A stretch of 64,000 nt of DNA from Neoceratodus forsteri. Taxonomy: Eukaryota > Chordata > Ceratodontiformes > Ceratodontidae. Below are positions 21,076 to 32,489 of this stretch, piece after piece. Each line of letters opens with the position of its first letter. Position 1 is the first letter of the stretch. Under the pieces are notes generated by a model. That model worked only from the letters and a program-made list of their open reading frames with translations. It was not told the DNA's origin and ran no database searches. Location: assembly GCA_016271365.2 (NCBI GenBank), contig CM057458.1, forward strand, positions 202,836,501-202,900,500. Direction: 5' to 3'. The position numbers and the translations under genes are program-made.

Positions 21076-22990
21076 CCAGCAAAAGAAAACATCTTAATTA
21101 GTCATCCATCAAGCTAGGCCTAGGCCCACACGTGTTCCTCAAAGCTAGATCTACATTTTTTTTTTTTTACTTGACGAGAGCCCTTTGATCTCCCCTCTTT
21201 TCCATCTCCTAAATTCCTCTTTTCTTCATACCCCTCCCATTCCCCCCAAATGCGCACAAAAAACATAATTCCCTTTATAGCTGCACCGCCATACATGCTT
21301 GGCCCTAATTGTCCTTGGATGAGGCGTATCCCAAGGCCTGTCTCGCTGCATTAGAACCGGCATCTAAAATCAACCACATGGCCTAGGACCACATAGGGCC
21401 ATTCTCCCTGTGGCCCCATTAGCTCCTGCATTGCCACCTCACTGGACATGGCATTTTCCTTCGCGATCATAAAGCCCTGCACCCCCCGTGGCTTCTGCCA
21501 CCAAGCCCCTGGCCTGTCAGGACCTCCTCTCCTCTTTTCTGTGACCCTCAAATGGACTTTGGCCACCCGGGGCTGAAATTCACCATTTGTGCTGCATCTT
21601 ATGGCCTTCTAGGCCTATACATTCTCCCTCCAGCATGACCTCGCATGCTCTGGCTGCAGGCCCTCAAGGTCTGTTCATTCCCTCCCACTCCATTATATCC
21701 CAAAACTGTACCACGTGGCCTCTCGGCTCCATCCTTCCACCCCCCACCTCTTGAGGGCCCCAAGTGTCTGTCATTCTTCAGCCCCCAGTGTCCTGCTTCC
21801 CCCCTGCACATGGCATCCTTTGAATAGCCCCTGTCCTCTGTGTCTTCCATCCACGTGTATCTCTCCTGCTTACTGATCTTCTTCCCCCTCGCAAAATTAT
21901 GCTCCATTTTGGTGTGTGACTCTACACCAATGGGCTGTCTCTGTTGGCCCACAAACCATGCTTTGCTGCTTTGTTTTTTTTAAATGTCCTTCCCAATCAC
22001 ACATGGACACTCGTAAAACTACCAGCCCACCAGGCCAAGGTCCCTAATGTCCTCGGAGATACAGGCTGCCTTTCGGTTTCTCACTTCTGAAGAATGGCGT
22101 GTGACATCATGCCACTTGGCTCCATCGGCACCGTTGGCCATCCCTAGCTCTGCCATTTCACTAGGCCCCCTTAAACATAAACACCCTGACCCATGTAGGA
22201 AGGTGGCCCCCCTCTGGCCCCAACACATGAGCTTCCACTTCTCAATGCTCCACCGTCCCTGCTGCTTGAAACACAGCATGTGACGTCATGCTCACGGCCC
22301 TCATTCGGCCCCATGCTCGCTCTTCTCTCTAGGCCTTCTCACCATAGATGCCCTGTCTGCATCCTCTCTGGCAACCCAGCACAGCCCCTCATCTAGCCAT
22401 AACACCTCTCGATTTCTAAAGCTCACCGAGCAGCTGCCTCCTCCACGCTCTTTTTCCATAGCAGCTCGCCATCACAATTTTACCTTTTTCCTTTCTGATG
22501 TGCTTCTCAGTCCTGGCTTTCCCCTCATATCATAGGCAACCTCTGGCAAAACAACATGCCTGCTGCTCAATCCCTTCCTCCATATGAGTCCCGCTGCCCT
22601 CGGAGGCGAGGGTGCCCATTACAACCAAACGGTTTTTGTTACATGTTCTTGTTCTTATACCATGCATCCTATCTCCAGGATTCTAGCAATTTCAGTGTTC
22701 TCTTCAGCAAATACCAGGCTAGTCACAGATAACTGTAAATATCTCCCAGCTACCATTCCTTCCTGGCAAATTAAAGTTAAACTAAGCAAAGTCAACCACA
22801 AAACAACTCAACACTAGTTCCTTACACATGGTCCAAGAGTAATAACTCAGTTCAGTGTAGTCTTTCACAACAATTATTTAAACCCCTCTTTTTACCATGT
22901 GATCCCCAAACAATAGTTGTTTTTTTTAAAACATCTCTGGCTTAATGTCACTGTTCTTTACCTTACTTTCATTACCATGGTCCAACAAAC
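21076..22990. other. No recognised gene; moderately GC-rich region
   Basis: Frames of 60-117 codons exist on both strands without family motifs. Two related segments, GTGTGACATCATGCCACTTGG (near 22098) and CATGTGACGTCATGCTCACGG (near 22278), surround CRE-like or AP-1-like octamers (TGACATCA, TGACGTCA). The region follows the 5' side of the Ngaro gag on the minus strand, so it could hold that element's leader and promoter. That is inference. Confidence 0.35.
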
Positions 22991-23204
22991 CTAGAATAGA
23001 GGTGTCATAACTGCTATGAAGTGAATGATTAGTATAAGACAAGCTGTACATTGAATGGTACTCTTTATTGATGTTGTACTACTTTGCTGTATCAATGTCA
23101 TTATGTGGCTAGCTGCATGGCTCATCATCTGTTGTATAAATACTTAAAATCACTCAATAAAATATTATACAATAAAAAGAAAGTGTTGTAATAACACATT
23201 AAAA
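22991..23204. other. AT-rich spacer, nothing recognised
   Basis: Contains AATAAA-like runs near 23155-23225 but no gene, clear repeat or element end. Confidence 0.4.
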
Positions 23205-23523
23205 CAAGCTTAATAAAATAAAAAGTTTGCCGTTTCAAGTCAAAACTGATTTTGAGTTACATGTGAGCAACAACAACAAAAAATGGCTTAGTTTCAGTGA
23301 ATTTATGTGGTTTTGCCCCCATAACTTTGCCCTTGAACAGCCGATCACCACAAACTTTACAGGATCCAGAGATACTTGCACCAACTTTGTGCATGCCAAA
23401 TTTCAGGATTGGTAAAATAATGGTTGCACTATTAAGGTGCATGAATTGGTGCTTAACATTAAAGTTCTTACTCAGCCCTGATGTACAGGTGCTACTGCAC
23501 CTGTATAATATATATAATTATAT
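23205..23523 (-). mobile_element. Short foldback-family fragment X5 and TA run
   Basis: The outer end is at about 23505. On either strand the last bases form a perfect hairpin, AGGTGC-AGTA-GCACCT. Reading inward on the minus strand come AGGGCTGAGTAAGAACTTTAATGTTAA and TGCACCTTAATAG, then AAATTTGGCATGCA, the same order as in the large foldback arms. A short TA run follows at 23508-23523. Only the outer 300 bp are present. Confidence 0.6.
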
Positions 23524-23539
23524 TTATGCAAAAACAAAC

Positions 23540-24438
23540 TCAGTTTCTAATTTCTTTTTTAATTTAATATACTTTATTTTTAAAAATACCTCAAAAGAAC
23601 ATACAAAAGACAGAAATAAATGCAAACCAAAAAGTGAATAACATGCAGATGAGAGAGACATGTAATGACAACATAACCCTACCCCATTCCACCCCCACTT
23701 CCTGGAGCACCTCATACATATTACCTCAGGACAGGGGACCACCCAATGACAACAAAAGTAAAAAATGATCATTGGGCCTAAAAAGACATAAGGGTGCTAT
23801 TTAATTAACAGACAAGAGAGTATACAGAAGTTCTCACCTAGTCTGGAACAAATTGTGTCTATCTCAGAGGGTGACAATCTGCTTTTCTACATTTAAGGGT
23901 CTGGAGAATTTTTTTTTTTTTTAGTTGTTTCACCAGGAGTAGCACTAAGCTGAAAGCTTTTTCACAGGAGTGACCTGTGAGCATAGGGAAGTTAAGTGAC
24001 TTGCTCAGGGTCACACAGTATGCAAGTGGAAGCTCTGGGATTCAAACCCAGCTCTGGTCTGCTGGATATGACCAGATTTGCAGCTCAGAGCCTTAAACCA
24101 CTGTGCTATACTGCCTTTCCTGGTGCCATTCCCTAAAGGAGGGAATAGTATCATCCAACCAATGCCACAAAATGACCAATTTAGCAGTGAGGGCTCTCAG
24201 AGCCATGTAATCCCTATTAGGGCCGAAGACCAAATTACGGTATAGACCAACTAATTTCTGGCATGAACAGGTCATCAGACCCTAACAAGGAGTCTAGTTG
24301 TTCCTGAATAGAAGTCCAAAACAGTTGCACTTTGGCACAATCCAACAAGAAATGCTTAAGTGTTCCCTCCTCTAGGCCACACCAAGTACAGATAGGGGAT
24401 GACAATCGACTTATCTGGGCCAAACAGGAAGGGGTAAA
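23540..24438 (-). mobile_element. 3' part of the outer L1-type LINE (L1-e)
   Basis: The outer L1 continues here after being split by L1-d. Coding resumes at about 24436 with FLYFTPSCLAQISRLSSPIC and runs to REWHQE near 24118. It picks up exactly where the upstream half stops (MLHNLY at about 31535). The zinc knuckle (CTWCGLEEGTLKHFLLDC) is intact. A MIR-like SINE lies at 23911-24117 and the 3' UTR reaches about 23540, where T-runs on the plus strand may be the poly(A) tail. Confidence 0.75.
23911..24117 (-). mobile_element. MIR-like tRNA-derived SINE
   Basis: Minus strand. A box TAGCACAGTGG (complement of 24098-24108), B box GGGTTTGAATCCC (complement of 24037-24049), then the MIR/CORE-type stretch CTGTGTGACCCTGAGCAAGT and CACTTAAC. 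The tail ends CTCCTGGTGAAACAACTAAA with an A-run (T-run at 23911-23924 on the plus strand). A second copy of the same family is at 37760-37976. Confidence 0.85.
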
Positions 24439-24820
24439 ATAAAGAAATGTTTTTTCCAATTTAGTACACTTTATTAATTTTATCAAAAAAAACAAAACAA
24501 ACATAGTTGCAGAATCAATACAAACAAAATACAACAAACTATCCATCACACAGCAAATAACTATAACAAACAAAACCAACCCACAAATACCCCACCCCAC
24601 CCACCCCAGCTCAACTAGCAATCACATCATGAAACAAGAGAAAAGACAAAGCAGCACTGAGCCCAGTACAAATGAAAAAGGCCAAACCAACCTGCTCCAA
24701 CCTAAGAGCTCACTGATACAGATAATAAAGCATACAATGGTTCCCAACACATCCTGAATCCTTCATACCAAGCTGTTGGGAAGCAATGTGTTTTTCAGTC
24801 ATTGAAGCTAGTAATATCTC

Positions 24821-26162
24821 TTAGTGCCACTCCCTATAAGATGGAGTGGACTCATCTGACCAATGATGCAAAATTACTATCTTGGCTGTTCTAGAAATCA
24901 GAGACTTGTAGGCCTTGGGAGGACCAAATAAATCATCTGGGTGATACCCAACTAAACAAATCTCAGGCATGAAAAAGGATCCAAGCCCTAAAAAGGGGTC
25001 TAAAGAATTATGAATAGCATTCCAAAAAGGAGCGACTTTCATACAATCACAAAGGATGTATTTAAGATGACCTTCAGTGAATCCACAGTGGTAGAAGTTT
25101 GGAGAGGTGACCCTACCCATCTTATGTAATCTATGAGGGGAATAGTACATGTTATGCAAAGTACATAATTGAAGTAATAGAAATAATCTTGTTTTATAAA
25201 TGTATATAAACTCCTCCATATTATCTGACAATACTTAACATACAATTGGAGACCCAAGGCTTGTTGCCAATATAAGCATGAACCCATTTGATTCTCAGGA
25301 TCTATATTCTAATAATGACCATAAAACTTGGAAACAGAGTGGGGCTGTTCTGCAAGAGATAGGAGATCTTGCAAATTGATATTTAGTTGAGAGGACCAAG
25401 GACCCAGGCCTAAATAGCAAGTGATTGCCCTCGTAAATTGGAGATATTTAAAGGGATGGAAGTGGGGAATGGAGAAATGCTCTTGCAGTACATCAACAGA
25501 TGCAAATTTACCCTCCTCCTTAAGAGACGCTATGGATGCTCCTCAAAATTGAGAGTAAAAATTTAATGGAATTGGGCAGCTAACTATTTCAAGATTATGA
25601 TTGCCAAGGATGGGTTCTGTCAGATCCTTACTCCAGTCAAATCCTAAACAAATACAGAGCTGCCTAAGAGCTTTAAGGGACCACATCAGGGGCATTGTTT
25701 GAAAGTGTGAAGGTAACCGTAAAGGCTTTAGGTACAAGAGGCTACTGAGCTGTAAACCATACTTCTGGTATACTGTAGCTGACTCTCTAACAAAAGCCAG
25801 AGAGGACAGTAGACCTAATCCAAAGGGGCAGACAGACAGTGACCCCACTGGAACAGCTTACTGCTATGTAGAGCACAATAATACAAGAAGAAATTGGGCA
25901 GCCATATACCACCTCTCTCCTTAGGAATTGTTAACTTAAATTAGACGTGTCAGGCTGCACATTTCTTCTACAAAAATTCTGTGATCAAGCTCTGAAAGTG
26001 GGTAAACCATGATTTGGGGAGAAAGAGCCCTAGCATGCCTATCGGATAAAGCACCTGTGGCAAAATATTCATCTTGATGACGTTTACTCTTCCCCAGAGG
26101 GAAAGAGGTAGAGCCATCGATTGTTGCAAGTCCTTTCTGACATCCTGTATAAGGGGTAGCAA
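24821..26162 (-). pseudogene. L1-d ORF2 C-terminal half
   Basis: 25968-26162 has ALPLSLWGRVNVIKMNILPQ, the block after the RT. 25543-25848 and 24821-25231 continue to the C-terminal region, with YYSPHRLHKMGR, then FYHCGFTEGHLKYILCDC and HHWSDESTPSYREWH. The first cysteine of the usual zinc knuckle reads tyrosine (FYHC instead of CxxC). Confidence 0.8.
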
Positions 26163-26371
26163 ATTCCCCTTAAATAGGGCAGAAAGGAAGGATGTGACTT
26201 GAATTCCTAGATAAGTGATAGCCTTAGGTTCCCAGATTAGCTCTAATTCTATAATCTACTGCTTAAGTACATACACATTCAAGGGCAATACCTTTGTTTT
26301 GTCCAAGTTAAGTTTATACCCTGCAGCTTCTGAGAAGTGTTGAATCACATCCAAAGCTGCAGGAATTGAAA

Positions 26372-27725
26372 TCAGGGGGTTCTACACATCAAGTAGTGTA
26401 GATCATCTGTGTAAACAGAAAGATTATACCTGGTTACCCCCACCAAGATACTGTGAATATTGGGATTCTGTTGAATATTATAAAGTAGGGGTTCCAGATA
26501 CAAATTAAATAAAAAAGAAGAGAGGTGGCACCCCTGCCATTTCCCACATTGAAGTATCAAAGGGGCTGACGAAACTCCATTGAATCTGATCCTAGCAGAT
26601 GTATTACAATGTAACAACCTCACCCAATCATAGAAATCTGAGGGAAATCCAAATTTCTGGAGGGTCACAAATAAGAAGAGCCAAGAAATATGATCAAATG
26701 CCTTTTCCATGTCAAGGGAGATCAGGGAAACTGGTGTCTTACTCTCCTTGGACGTGAAAGTCAAATAAAATAGTTTGTGCAGGTGGTCACTGGAGGTTCA
26801 GCCTGCCATAAATCTGACCTGCATCAGACTAATCAGGGGATCCTAAACATAAAGAAGACAATTGGCCAATATTTTGGTAAAACATTTTTAGATTGGAATT
26901 AAGCAGCGATATGAGATGATAATGGCCAGGTAAACATTAGAGAGCTACTGATGGCTCAAAGAAAACTTTGAAAAACCTAATAATCAGATACAGTACAATT
27001 CAGCTTGCATTCCATATATATTCTATATACTTCTATTCCCCATTATGTATTACTGAGTAAATTTGCATGAATACATGATCTTTATCCTTTAGAGTTCCCT
27101 TACAGTTCATCTGCCTCTATAGCTTACTCTCTACTTCAAGTCATAATCCTCTGTTGTGATATCACAATCTGTTAGCATGAGAGCAATGGTGATGCTACAA
27201 GCAGTGTCTTATGGCCTCAGGTAGGGAGAAAGCAACAGGAATAGCTGAACTCTTCAGGAACAAAGATTTTGTTTTAATGCAAATGACCTCCCTAGTAAAT
27301 AATGTGGAGGAGGAATATATAACTAATGTGATATACAAGCTGAACTGTGTCTTAATATTACGTTTTGTTAAAGTTTTCCTGACGGTGTCATCTGCTCTTT
27401 AATTTTTACCTAGATTATGTATGAGAGCAATCCATGCCTGCATGAAAGAAAAATCAGAGAGGCCAGAGGAAAGCAGATAATTAAAAAGATGGGATAAAAA
27501 GAGTACTAAAATATCCATGCAAGCAAAATAAAAATTATTAAAACTATCCAGTCCATCGGCTTTATCCTTCGGAAGATGTTTGATCACCTGATGGACCTCT
27601 GAGAGTATAATGGGGCCTTTTAAGAGGTCCTGCTTTTGAGGTGTTAACTGAGGAAGGGGAAGGTGATCTAAGTATTCATCAATCTGCTCCATGAGAGCTG
27701 GTGTGGTGGAGTCATGGGTATACAA
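26372..27725 (-). pseudogene. L1-d ORF2 reverse transcriptase
   Basis: The first RT block is at 27399-27725 (IILSEVHQVIKHLPKDKADG). The palm is at 26372-26764 with VSLISLDMEKAFDHISW (first catalytic aspartate in the block LDxEKAFD) and LSVYTDDLHYL. The usual active site F/YADD reads YTDD, so both aspartates are present but the alanine is changed. A sequence of about 465 bp at 26930-27395 interrupts the domain. Confidence 0.85.
26930..27395. other. Unclassified insertion in the L1-d RT
   Basis: L1 coding stops at about 26925 and resumes at about 27400, leaving an AT-rich block with no recognised frame. A perfect 14-bp palindrome TTGTGATATCACAA is at 27154-27167. The edges are approximate because no duplicated target is evident. 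Confidence 0.5.
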
Positions 27726-28031
27726 GGAGCTATAATAAGTTTGAAATGCTTACACAATATCATGTCGATGAGTGAGTACCATGGTCCCCAGACTAGGCTG
27801 AAAGCTGGGTATCTCCTTTTATGATTCTGTCTGCTGGAGCCACAGGGCCCATAGCTTACTCACTCACTCCCCAGATTCCAAATAATGCATTTTCGTTCTA
27901 GGGCCAGATCTGATTTCTTGGCCAAAATGGCAAAGTACTTCAGTGTAAAAGAATTTAAGAGAGACCACGTGGCAGTGTCAGTATCAGCAGATAAATAGTG
28001 TCCCAATTGGCATAGTTGATGTAGCAAATGA

Positions 28032-28944
28032 TCAATCTCTCCATTGCACAGGTTTTTTATATCTAGTGGCTAATCTTATGCATTCACCCCTCGCTGTGCA
28101 CTTAACCGCTCCCCATAACACATCTAGAGCAGATCTAGATCCCTCATTATCCTGGAGAAAGTTTTGGAGAAAGGTTTGAATTGCTGCAAGAATAGTGAGA
28201 TCCTTTACAAGATGAGAATTAAGCCACCAGGTCCTATCCTGGTCCTCTAGTCCATGGACAGTATGGATCATACTCACTGGTGCATGATCCGAGATGACAA
28301 TGAGCTGGATATCACAGGACAGGAGTTCTGTTAAGCCATGCTTACTGACCAGAAAATAATCTATCCAGGACTGCAATGCATGGGGGGCTGAATAAAAGGT
28401 ATATTGCCTTACTGTGGGATTGAGGACATGCCAAGTGTCCACCAAACCTGAAGTGTCCACATCTTCCTTGATCCCCACTGTCCTGGAGACAGACCCTTCC
28501 TGTGGAACCCAGACCTATCCAAATCCATTTGAAAAACCAAATTCTAATCCCCCTCAATGAGGAACATGGGCAGATGAGCTAAGGGCTGTTACTGTGTCAT
28601 CAGATCTGTAAAAAATTGAGGGAAGTCCACATTAGGACCATATATAGAACACAACAATAACTCTGTATGCCCTGAGTGACCATGCACAAGCAGAAAATGC
28701 ATCTTGGGATCCCAGCACTGCTTCAGCGGTTGGAAGGTCAGCCATCTAGCCACCAAAATAGCCACTCCGCTACTACTATTACCTGCCCCAAAGGTCTGGC
28801 CCACCCATTCTCTCCAAAAATATAACACATCATTACAGCGCAAATGGGTCTCTTGTAAAAAAGCAAACACCCACCTGAAGCTTTTTTAGATGATGTAGAA
28901 TCATATAACATTTTCTTTTTTCTTGGGCTCCTCTCAGATTCCAT
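28032..28944 (-). pseudogene. L1-d ORF2 endonuclease domain
   Basis: 28589-28870 gives MFAFLQETHLRC (the LQETH block with catalytic Glu) and LLLCSIYGPN. 28032-28478 contains SDHAPVSM, the SDH block with the terminal catalytic histidine. APE-type endonuclease nicks target DNA for target-primed reverse transcription. Frames differ between the halves. Confidence 0.82.
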
Positions 28945-28999
28945 GTTACAAAATTATATATGGTAATACAATTACAATACAAGGTGGCATTTTACATAT

Positions 29000-30237
29000 A
29001 ATCCAATGAATACTTAAAAATATCCTGATACACAGATTGTGCTCTGGGGCCAACCCCCCACACCACCCCCCATATCCCCCAGAAGATCACAAAACAAATC
29101 CCACAGAAATAACACAACTAGGCTAAGAGCAATTTCATCCTGCACAGAACCCCACCTTCCCCCCTTCCACCAACCCAAACAACCAAAAAAAAAATCAATA
29201 AAACCAGCATACCCCCATCCACTGACCACACCTCCAAAATCCACAGGTCCATGACGTGTTCAAGAGTTATCCCCCAGAGACCTCCCTGGCCCCCATATCC
29301 TCATTTAAACATCAAATCTTAACACTGCAGTATAAGGGAGTAATACAAACATTAAGATATCAGCACACATACAGAAATACTCCCCAGTAGAAAAAGCATA
29401 ACAGAGGAATACAAACAGACTAGTAAGAACCATGAAAGATAATAACCCCAACCCTCATAAAAATAAAAAGGGTCCAGTAAAATGTGATATAGATAAACTA
29501 GAAACCATAAAGTTGCAACAATAATAATTTAAATAGAGCTAGTTGAAAAGGGAGTCATAGAAACCAATACAGGAATCCACATAAAAGTCCTTTTGGCAAG
29601 CCCCATGAATCATAACTTACTAAATAAGATCATGTACAAGGAGCAGGTCCAGATAACTGTAGAAAGAAAAATTAAATCACATATCCTTCGATGCAGCAAA
29701 AACCAAAGGTATTTGGGGGCTGATTCAGTGCAATGAAATAAACAGCAGAAAGCAAACCAAATTAACATCGGAATCCATGCAGTGCAAAATGATTATTCAC
29801 TCCAGAAAGCCAGGATCTGTAGTTTGCTAAGGCCAAAAACATACCAATGAAAATTGTGTAAGTGAAGTGCTTTTCAGTGAATAAGGAAGCCGTGGCAATG
29901 AAAACAGTGGCAATAGCCAGCAGACCCTCAACTCTTAGTGCAGAGATTACTCCCATGCTGTCAAGGAGCAACTCACTAACCAGGAAAGAAGATGTGGAGA
30001 AACGCAGCACAGCTATTGGATCCTGGAACAGCCAAACCTAAGGTGGAATCATGGCACCGTAAACAAATTAGGGAACAGAGTTGGCAACTCCCTGTTGGCT
30101 TGTTCAGCTTAGTTGAAACTCTTAGTCTCTCTATGACAGGTGAGCTGAAGATGGGCAGGATAAAGAACACAGAACTTGATGCTGGCAGACCAAAATTTGG
30201 TTATAATTGAATGGTAGGCAGCCCTCTTCTGTCTAAC
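29000..30237 (-). other. L1-d segment between ORF1 and ORF2
   Basis: No convincing frame. On the plus strand it is A/C-rich and resembles 35260-36840 of the outer L1 in composition and position. The bases next to the SINE (GGCAACTCCCTGTTGGCTTG near 30085) may be the end of ORF1. Nothing else is supported. Confidence 0.45.
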
Positions 30238-30686
30238 TGCTATTTATTTTATTTTATTTTATTTATTTAGTTTTTGTTGACTGGGTAAGTGCACTAGACA
30301 AATCCTGCCTATTTTCAGGCATGACCCGGGGGAGGGGGATAGAGATGAATGCCAACTGACCTTGAACCAGACTAAGCTGTTGGTGGTATTTTTAGTGAAT
30401 GAGGGAAATTTGGCCAGGACATCGGGGAAATTCCCCTACTCTTTTCGATAAGTGCCATGGGATCTTTAACATCCACCTGAACTACCACCAATCCAGGCAG
30501 ATGGGACCTTGGTTTAACATCTCATCTGAAAGATGGCACCTCAGAAGTGCAGCATCCTTCTCATGCTGCACTACAGTGTCAGTACTGAGATATTAACCCA
30601 AGTGCCAGATGTGGGAACTGAACCCATAGCCCTCTGATCTCCCGGCTTCAGAGGCGAGTATGCTACCTACTGAGCCACTGACACTG
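30238..30686 (-). mobile_element. tRNA-derived SINE with L2-like tail
   Basis: Minus strand. A box TGGCTCAGTAGG (complement of 30666-30677) and B box GGTTCAGTTCCC (complement of 30613-30624), separated by an insert longer than in most tRNAs. The body has GAGATGTTAAACCAAGGTCC and AAAGATCCCATGGCACTT, then CGAAAAGAGTAGGGG. The tail reads GTGCACTTACCCAGTCAACA and then (AAATA)n. It closely resembles the L2-like tails at 45440-45540. The head is followed by a body found in many vertebrate SINEs; I do not assign a family name. Confidence 0.85.
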
Positions 30687-30900
30687 TTAATCTGCTATGG
30701 GCAGATCCTGTGCCACTTTGAGTTTAGCACCTTCCCAGCTAACATCCTGAAGCTGATGAACTCTGCTGAGAAGGTACTGATGATCTAGTAATTCAAAAAT
30801 TTAAAGATAAATGTACGAGGAGGAGAGCCCTCTGGAGGCATGGCTCTTAGCACCTAATGCACACTCTCAATGACATATGACTATTGAGGGAAGGTCCCAC

Positions 30901-31424
30901 TTATTTTTCACACAGTTTCTGCATAAATAACACTGTGTTGGGACCCTCCACTCTTTTGGACAATCCAAGTATAACTACATTATTGCACTGACTCCGTCCT
31001 TCTAAGTCCTCCAATTGGGATTGCAATTGAATCACCTTCTGGTGCATGGAGATAAACTCAGGATCTAGTTGGAGGTGCCAGTCATCAACAGAGCTTACAC
31101 AGGCCTCTGTATCACCAATCCACCATGACAAGGACTTGGTTGCTACATGGAGAGCCTTAAGCTCTTCAGTGAGTAGCTGCATACCATCTTTCATGGGTAA
31201 GAATTATTGGAGGACGTGATCCTTGGAAAGGGCCACCAGAGTAGAGCTGGACTGGCTTGTTGAGGTGGCTGTACCTTCATACTCTTGGGTCCCTTTTCTC
31301 TTTCAGCCGTGGCCGGAGGGGTATGGTGCAGGGGGCCACTTTCATTTCTGCCTCTATTATAATCGCATCCTGGTTGTTTCTTGTGGAGCAGGACAGATAA
31401 GGCACTCTTTATAAGGTGAGACAC
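30901..31424 (-). pseudogene. L1-d ORF1 (RNA-binding protein)
   Basis: 31191-31424 reads from a Met with GPLHHTPPATAEREKGP. 30901-31194 reads VIQLQSQLEDLEGRSQCNNV VILGL, the end of a coiled coil followed by the start of an RRM, as in L1 ORF1p. The protein trimerises through the coiled coil and coats L1 RNA. The outer L1 has the matching GPLHHTPP block near 37640, so both are one family. Confidence 0.8.
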
Positions 31425-31545
31425 TATAGAAAAAATAATAAAGGGTACTTAGAAGAAGGTAGAAATAGCATGTAAGGGCTGGAGAGATCAAGAGGAGCTG
31501 TTACGCTCAGCAGCACATCATGTGACTCCCCCATAAAGATTATGT

Positions 31546-32480
31546 AACATTTTGAATTGAATGAGATCATATCAGTCCTGTTTAATATATTGATACAATG
31601 ATGTCCAAATAGATTTCCACTCTTTTGGATCCCAACACACTCCAAGAACACATTGCCAATAGTAACAAACCTCTTTGGTTACACAGGATCAAAGGACTGA
31701 AACATCTTATAAAAATGTGAGATGGAGTGGGGGTGATCCACAATAGCTGCAAGATTGTCTAGGAGCTCCCCAGACCCCATGGACCAGGTTCCAGGATCCA
31801 AGTGTGCAGAAATAGCATGTGTGAGCTGAAAATAGTTAAATATTGAAAATCCAGGCACTTTGTGCCAAGCTTGAAAATCAGGGAAAGGATGGGATCTCCC
31901 ATCTGAAAGCAGGGAGTCTATAGAGGGGAGGGGAACCTGTGGCCAAAGGTTGAGAGGTATGAATATTGGGATTGCCGTATATTGGCTATGATGTGTCAAA
32001 CTGGAGATTTAGATGGAAGAAAGAATCAAACTGCATTAAAGCATTTAGGGATCCAAAAAGATGAGTCGACTTAAGGCTTGCAGGAGTCTGGACAGGCTTA
32101 TGATGCAGAAGACTTCTATTCTTCAACCCAGCTACTCTGTAAAGGTTCCTCTCAATATGCAACCACAGGAGAACATATGAGGTAGCCACCTTCCGCAGCT
32201 CCGGTGTCCCCCAGAGCTAAAATTTACTGACATGGAGGGCACAACAATAAAGAAATGAAACAGGAAGTTTCAACCCCCCCCCACACAACTTTGCAGGGAC
32301 TGTAAGTTTATAGTTGACTTTCCGCTCCATCTTTCCCTTCCAAAGAAAATCATTAAGGAAATGCTGAAGGCAAGAAAACCAAACTTGGGAAGAAAGACAT
32401 TAAACATGCCCAGGGGATGTAGTACATGAGGTAGAACATTCATTTTAAGAACACTTATACATTCCTGTAAAGACAAAGGA
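31546..32480 (-). pseudogene. L1-e ORF2 middle to C-terminal region
   Basis: The frames 31679-31999 and 31986-32189 and the stretch up to 31550 (CYYWQCVLGVCWDPKEW) carry the post-RT part. 32270-32476 gives ISVLKMNVLPHVLHPLGM, the post-RT block also seen in the other copies. Several frame changes. Confidence 0.7.
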
Positions 32481-32489
32481 AGGGTGGAC

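Larger units (their letters stand above)
24451..31532 (-). mobile_element. Full-length L1-type LINE (L1-d) nested in L1-e
   Basis: About 7.1 kb with a complete order: 5' end GGGGGAGTCACATGATG at 31532, ORF1, endonuclease, RT, zinc knuckle and a 3' UTR ending in an A-run (24451-24457 complement). It is flanked by a target-site duplication: ATAAAGAAATGT at 24439-24450 and ATAAAGATTATGT at 31533-31545. These long duplications are typical of L1 retrotransposition. The host sequence on both sides is the same L1 ORF2 codon region (CTTTAT), which fixes the insertion site. Stops, frame changes and two later insertions (26930-27395 and 30238-30686) inactivate it. Confidence 0.85.

Noticed and set aside
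24001..24110. A functional tRNA gene
   Set aside because: A and B boxes are present but the cloverleaf is incomplete and it continues into a MIR-like core with an A-rich tail; it is a SINE.
30755..30790. CTGATGA...GAG-AAGG as a hammerhead
   Set aside because: A possible stem II is followed by AAGG rather than GAAA, and no stem I can be made.
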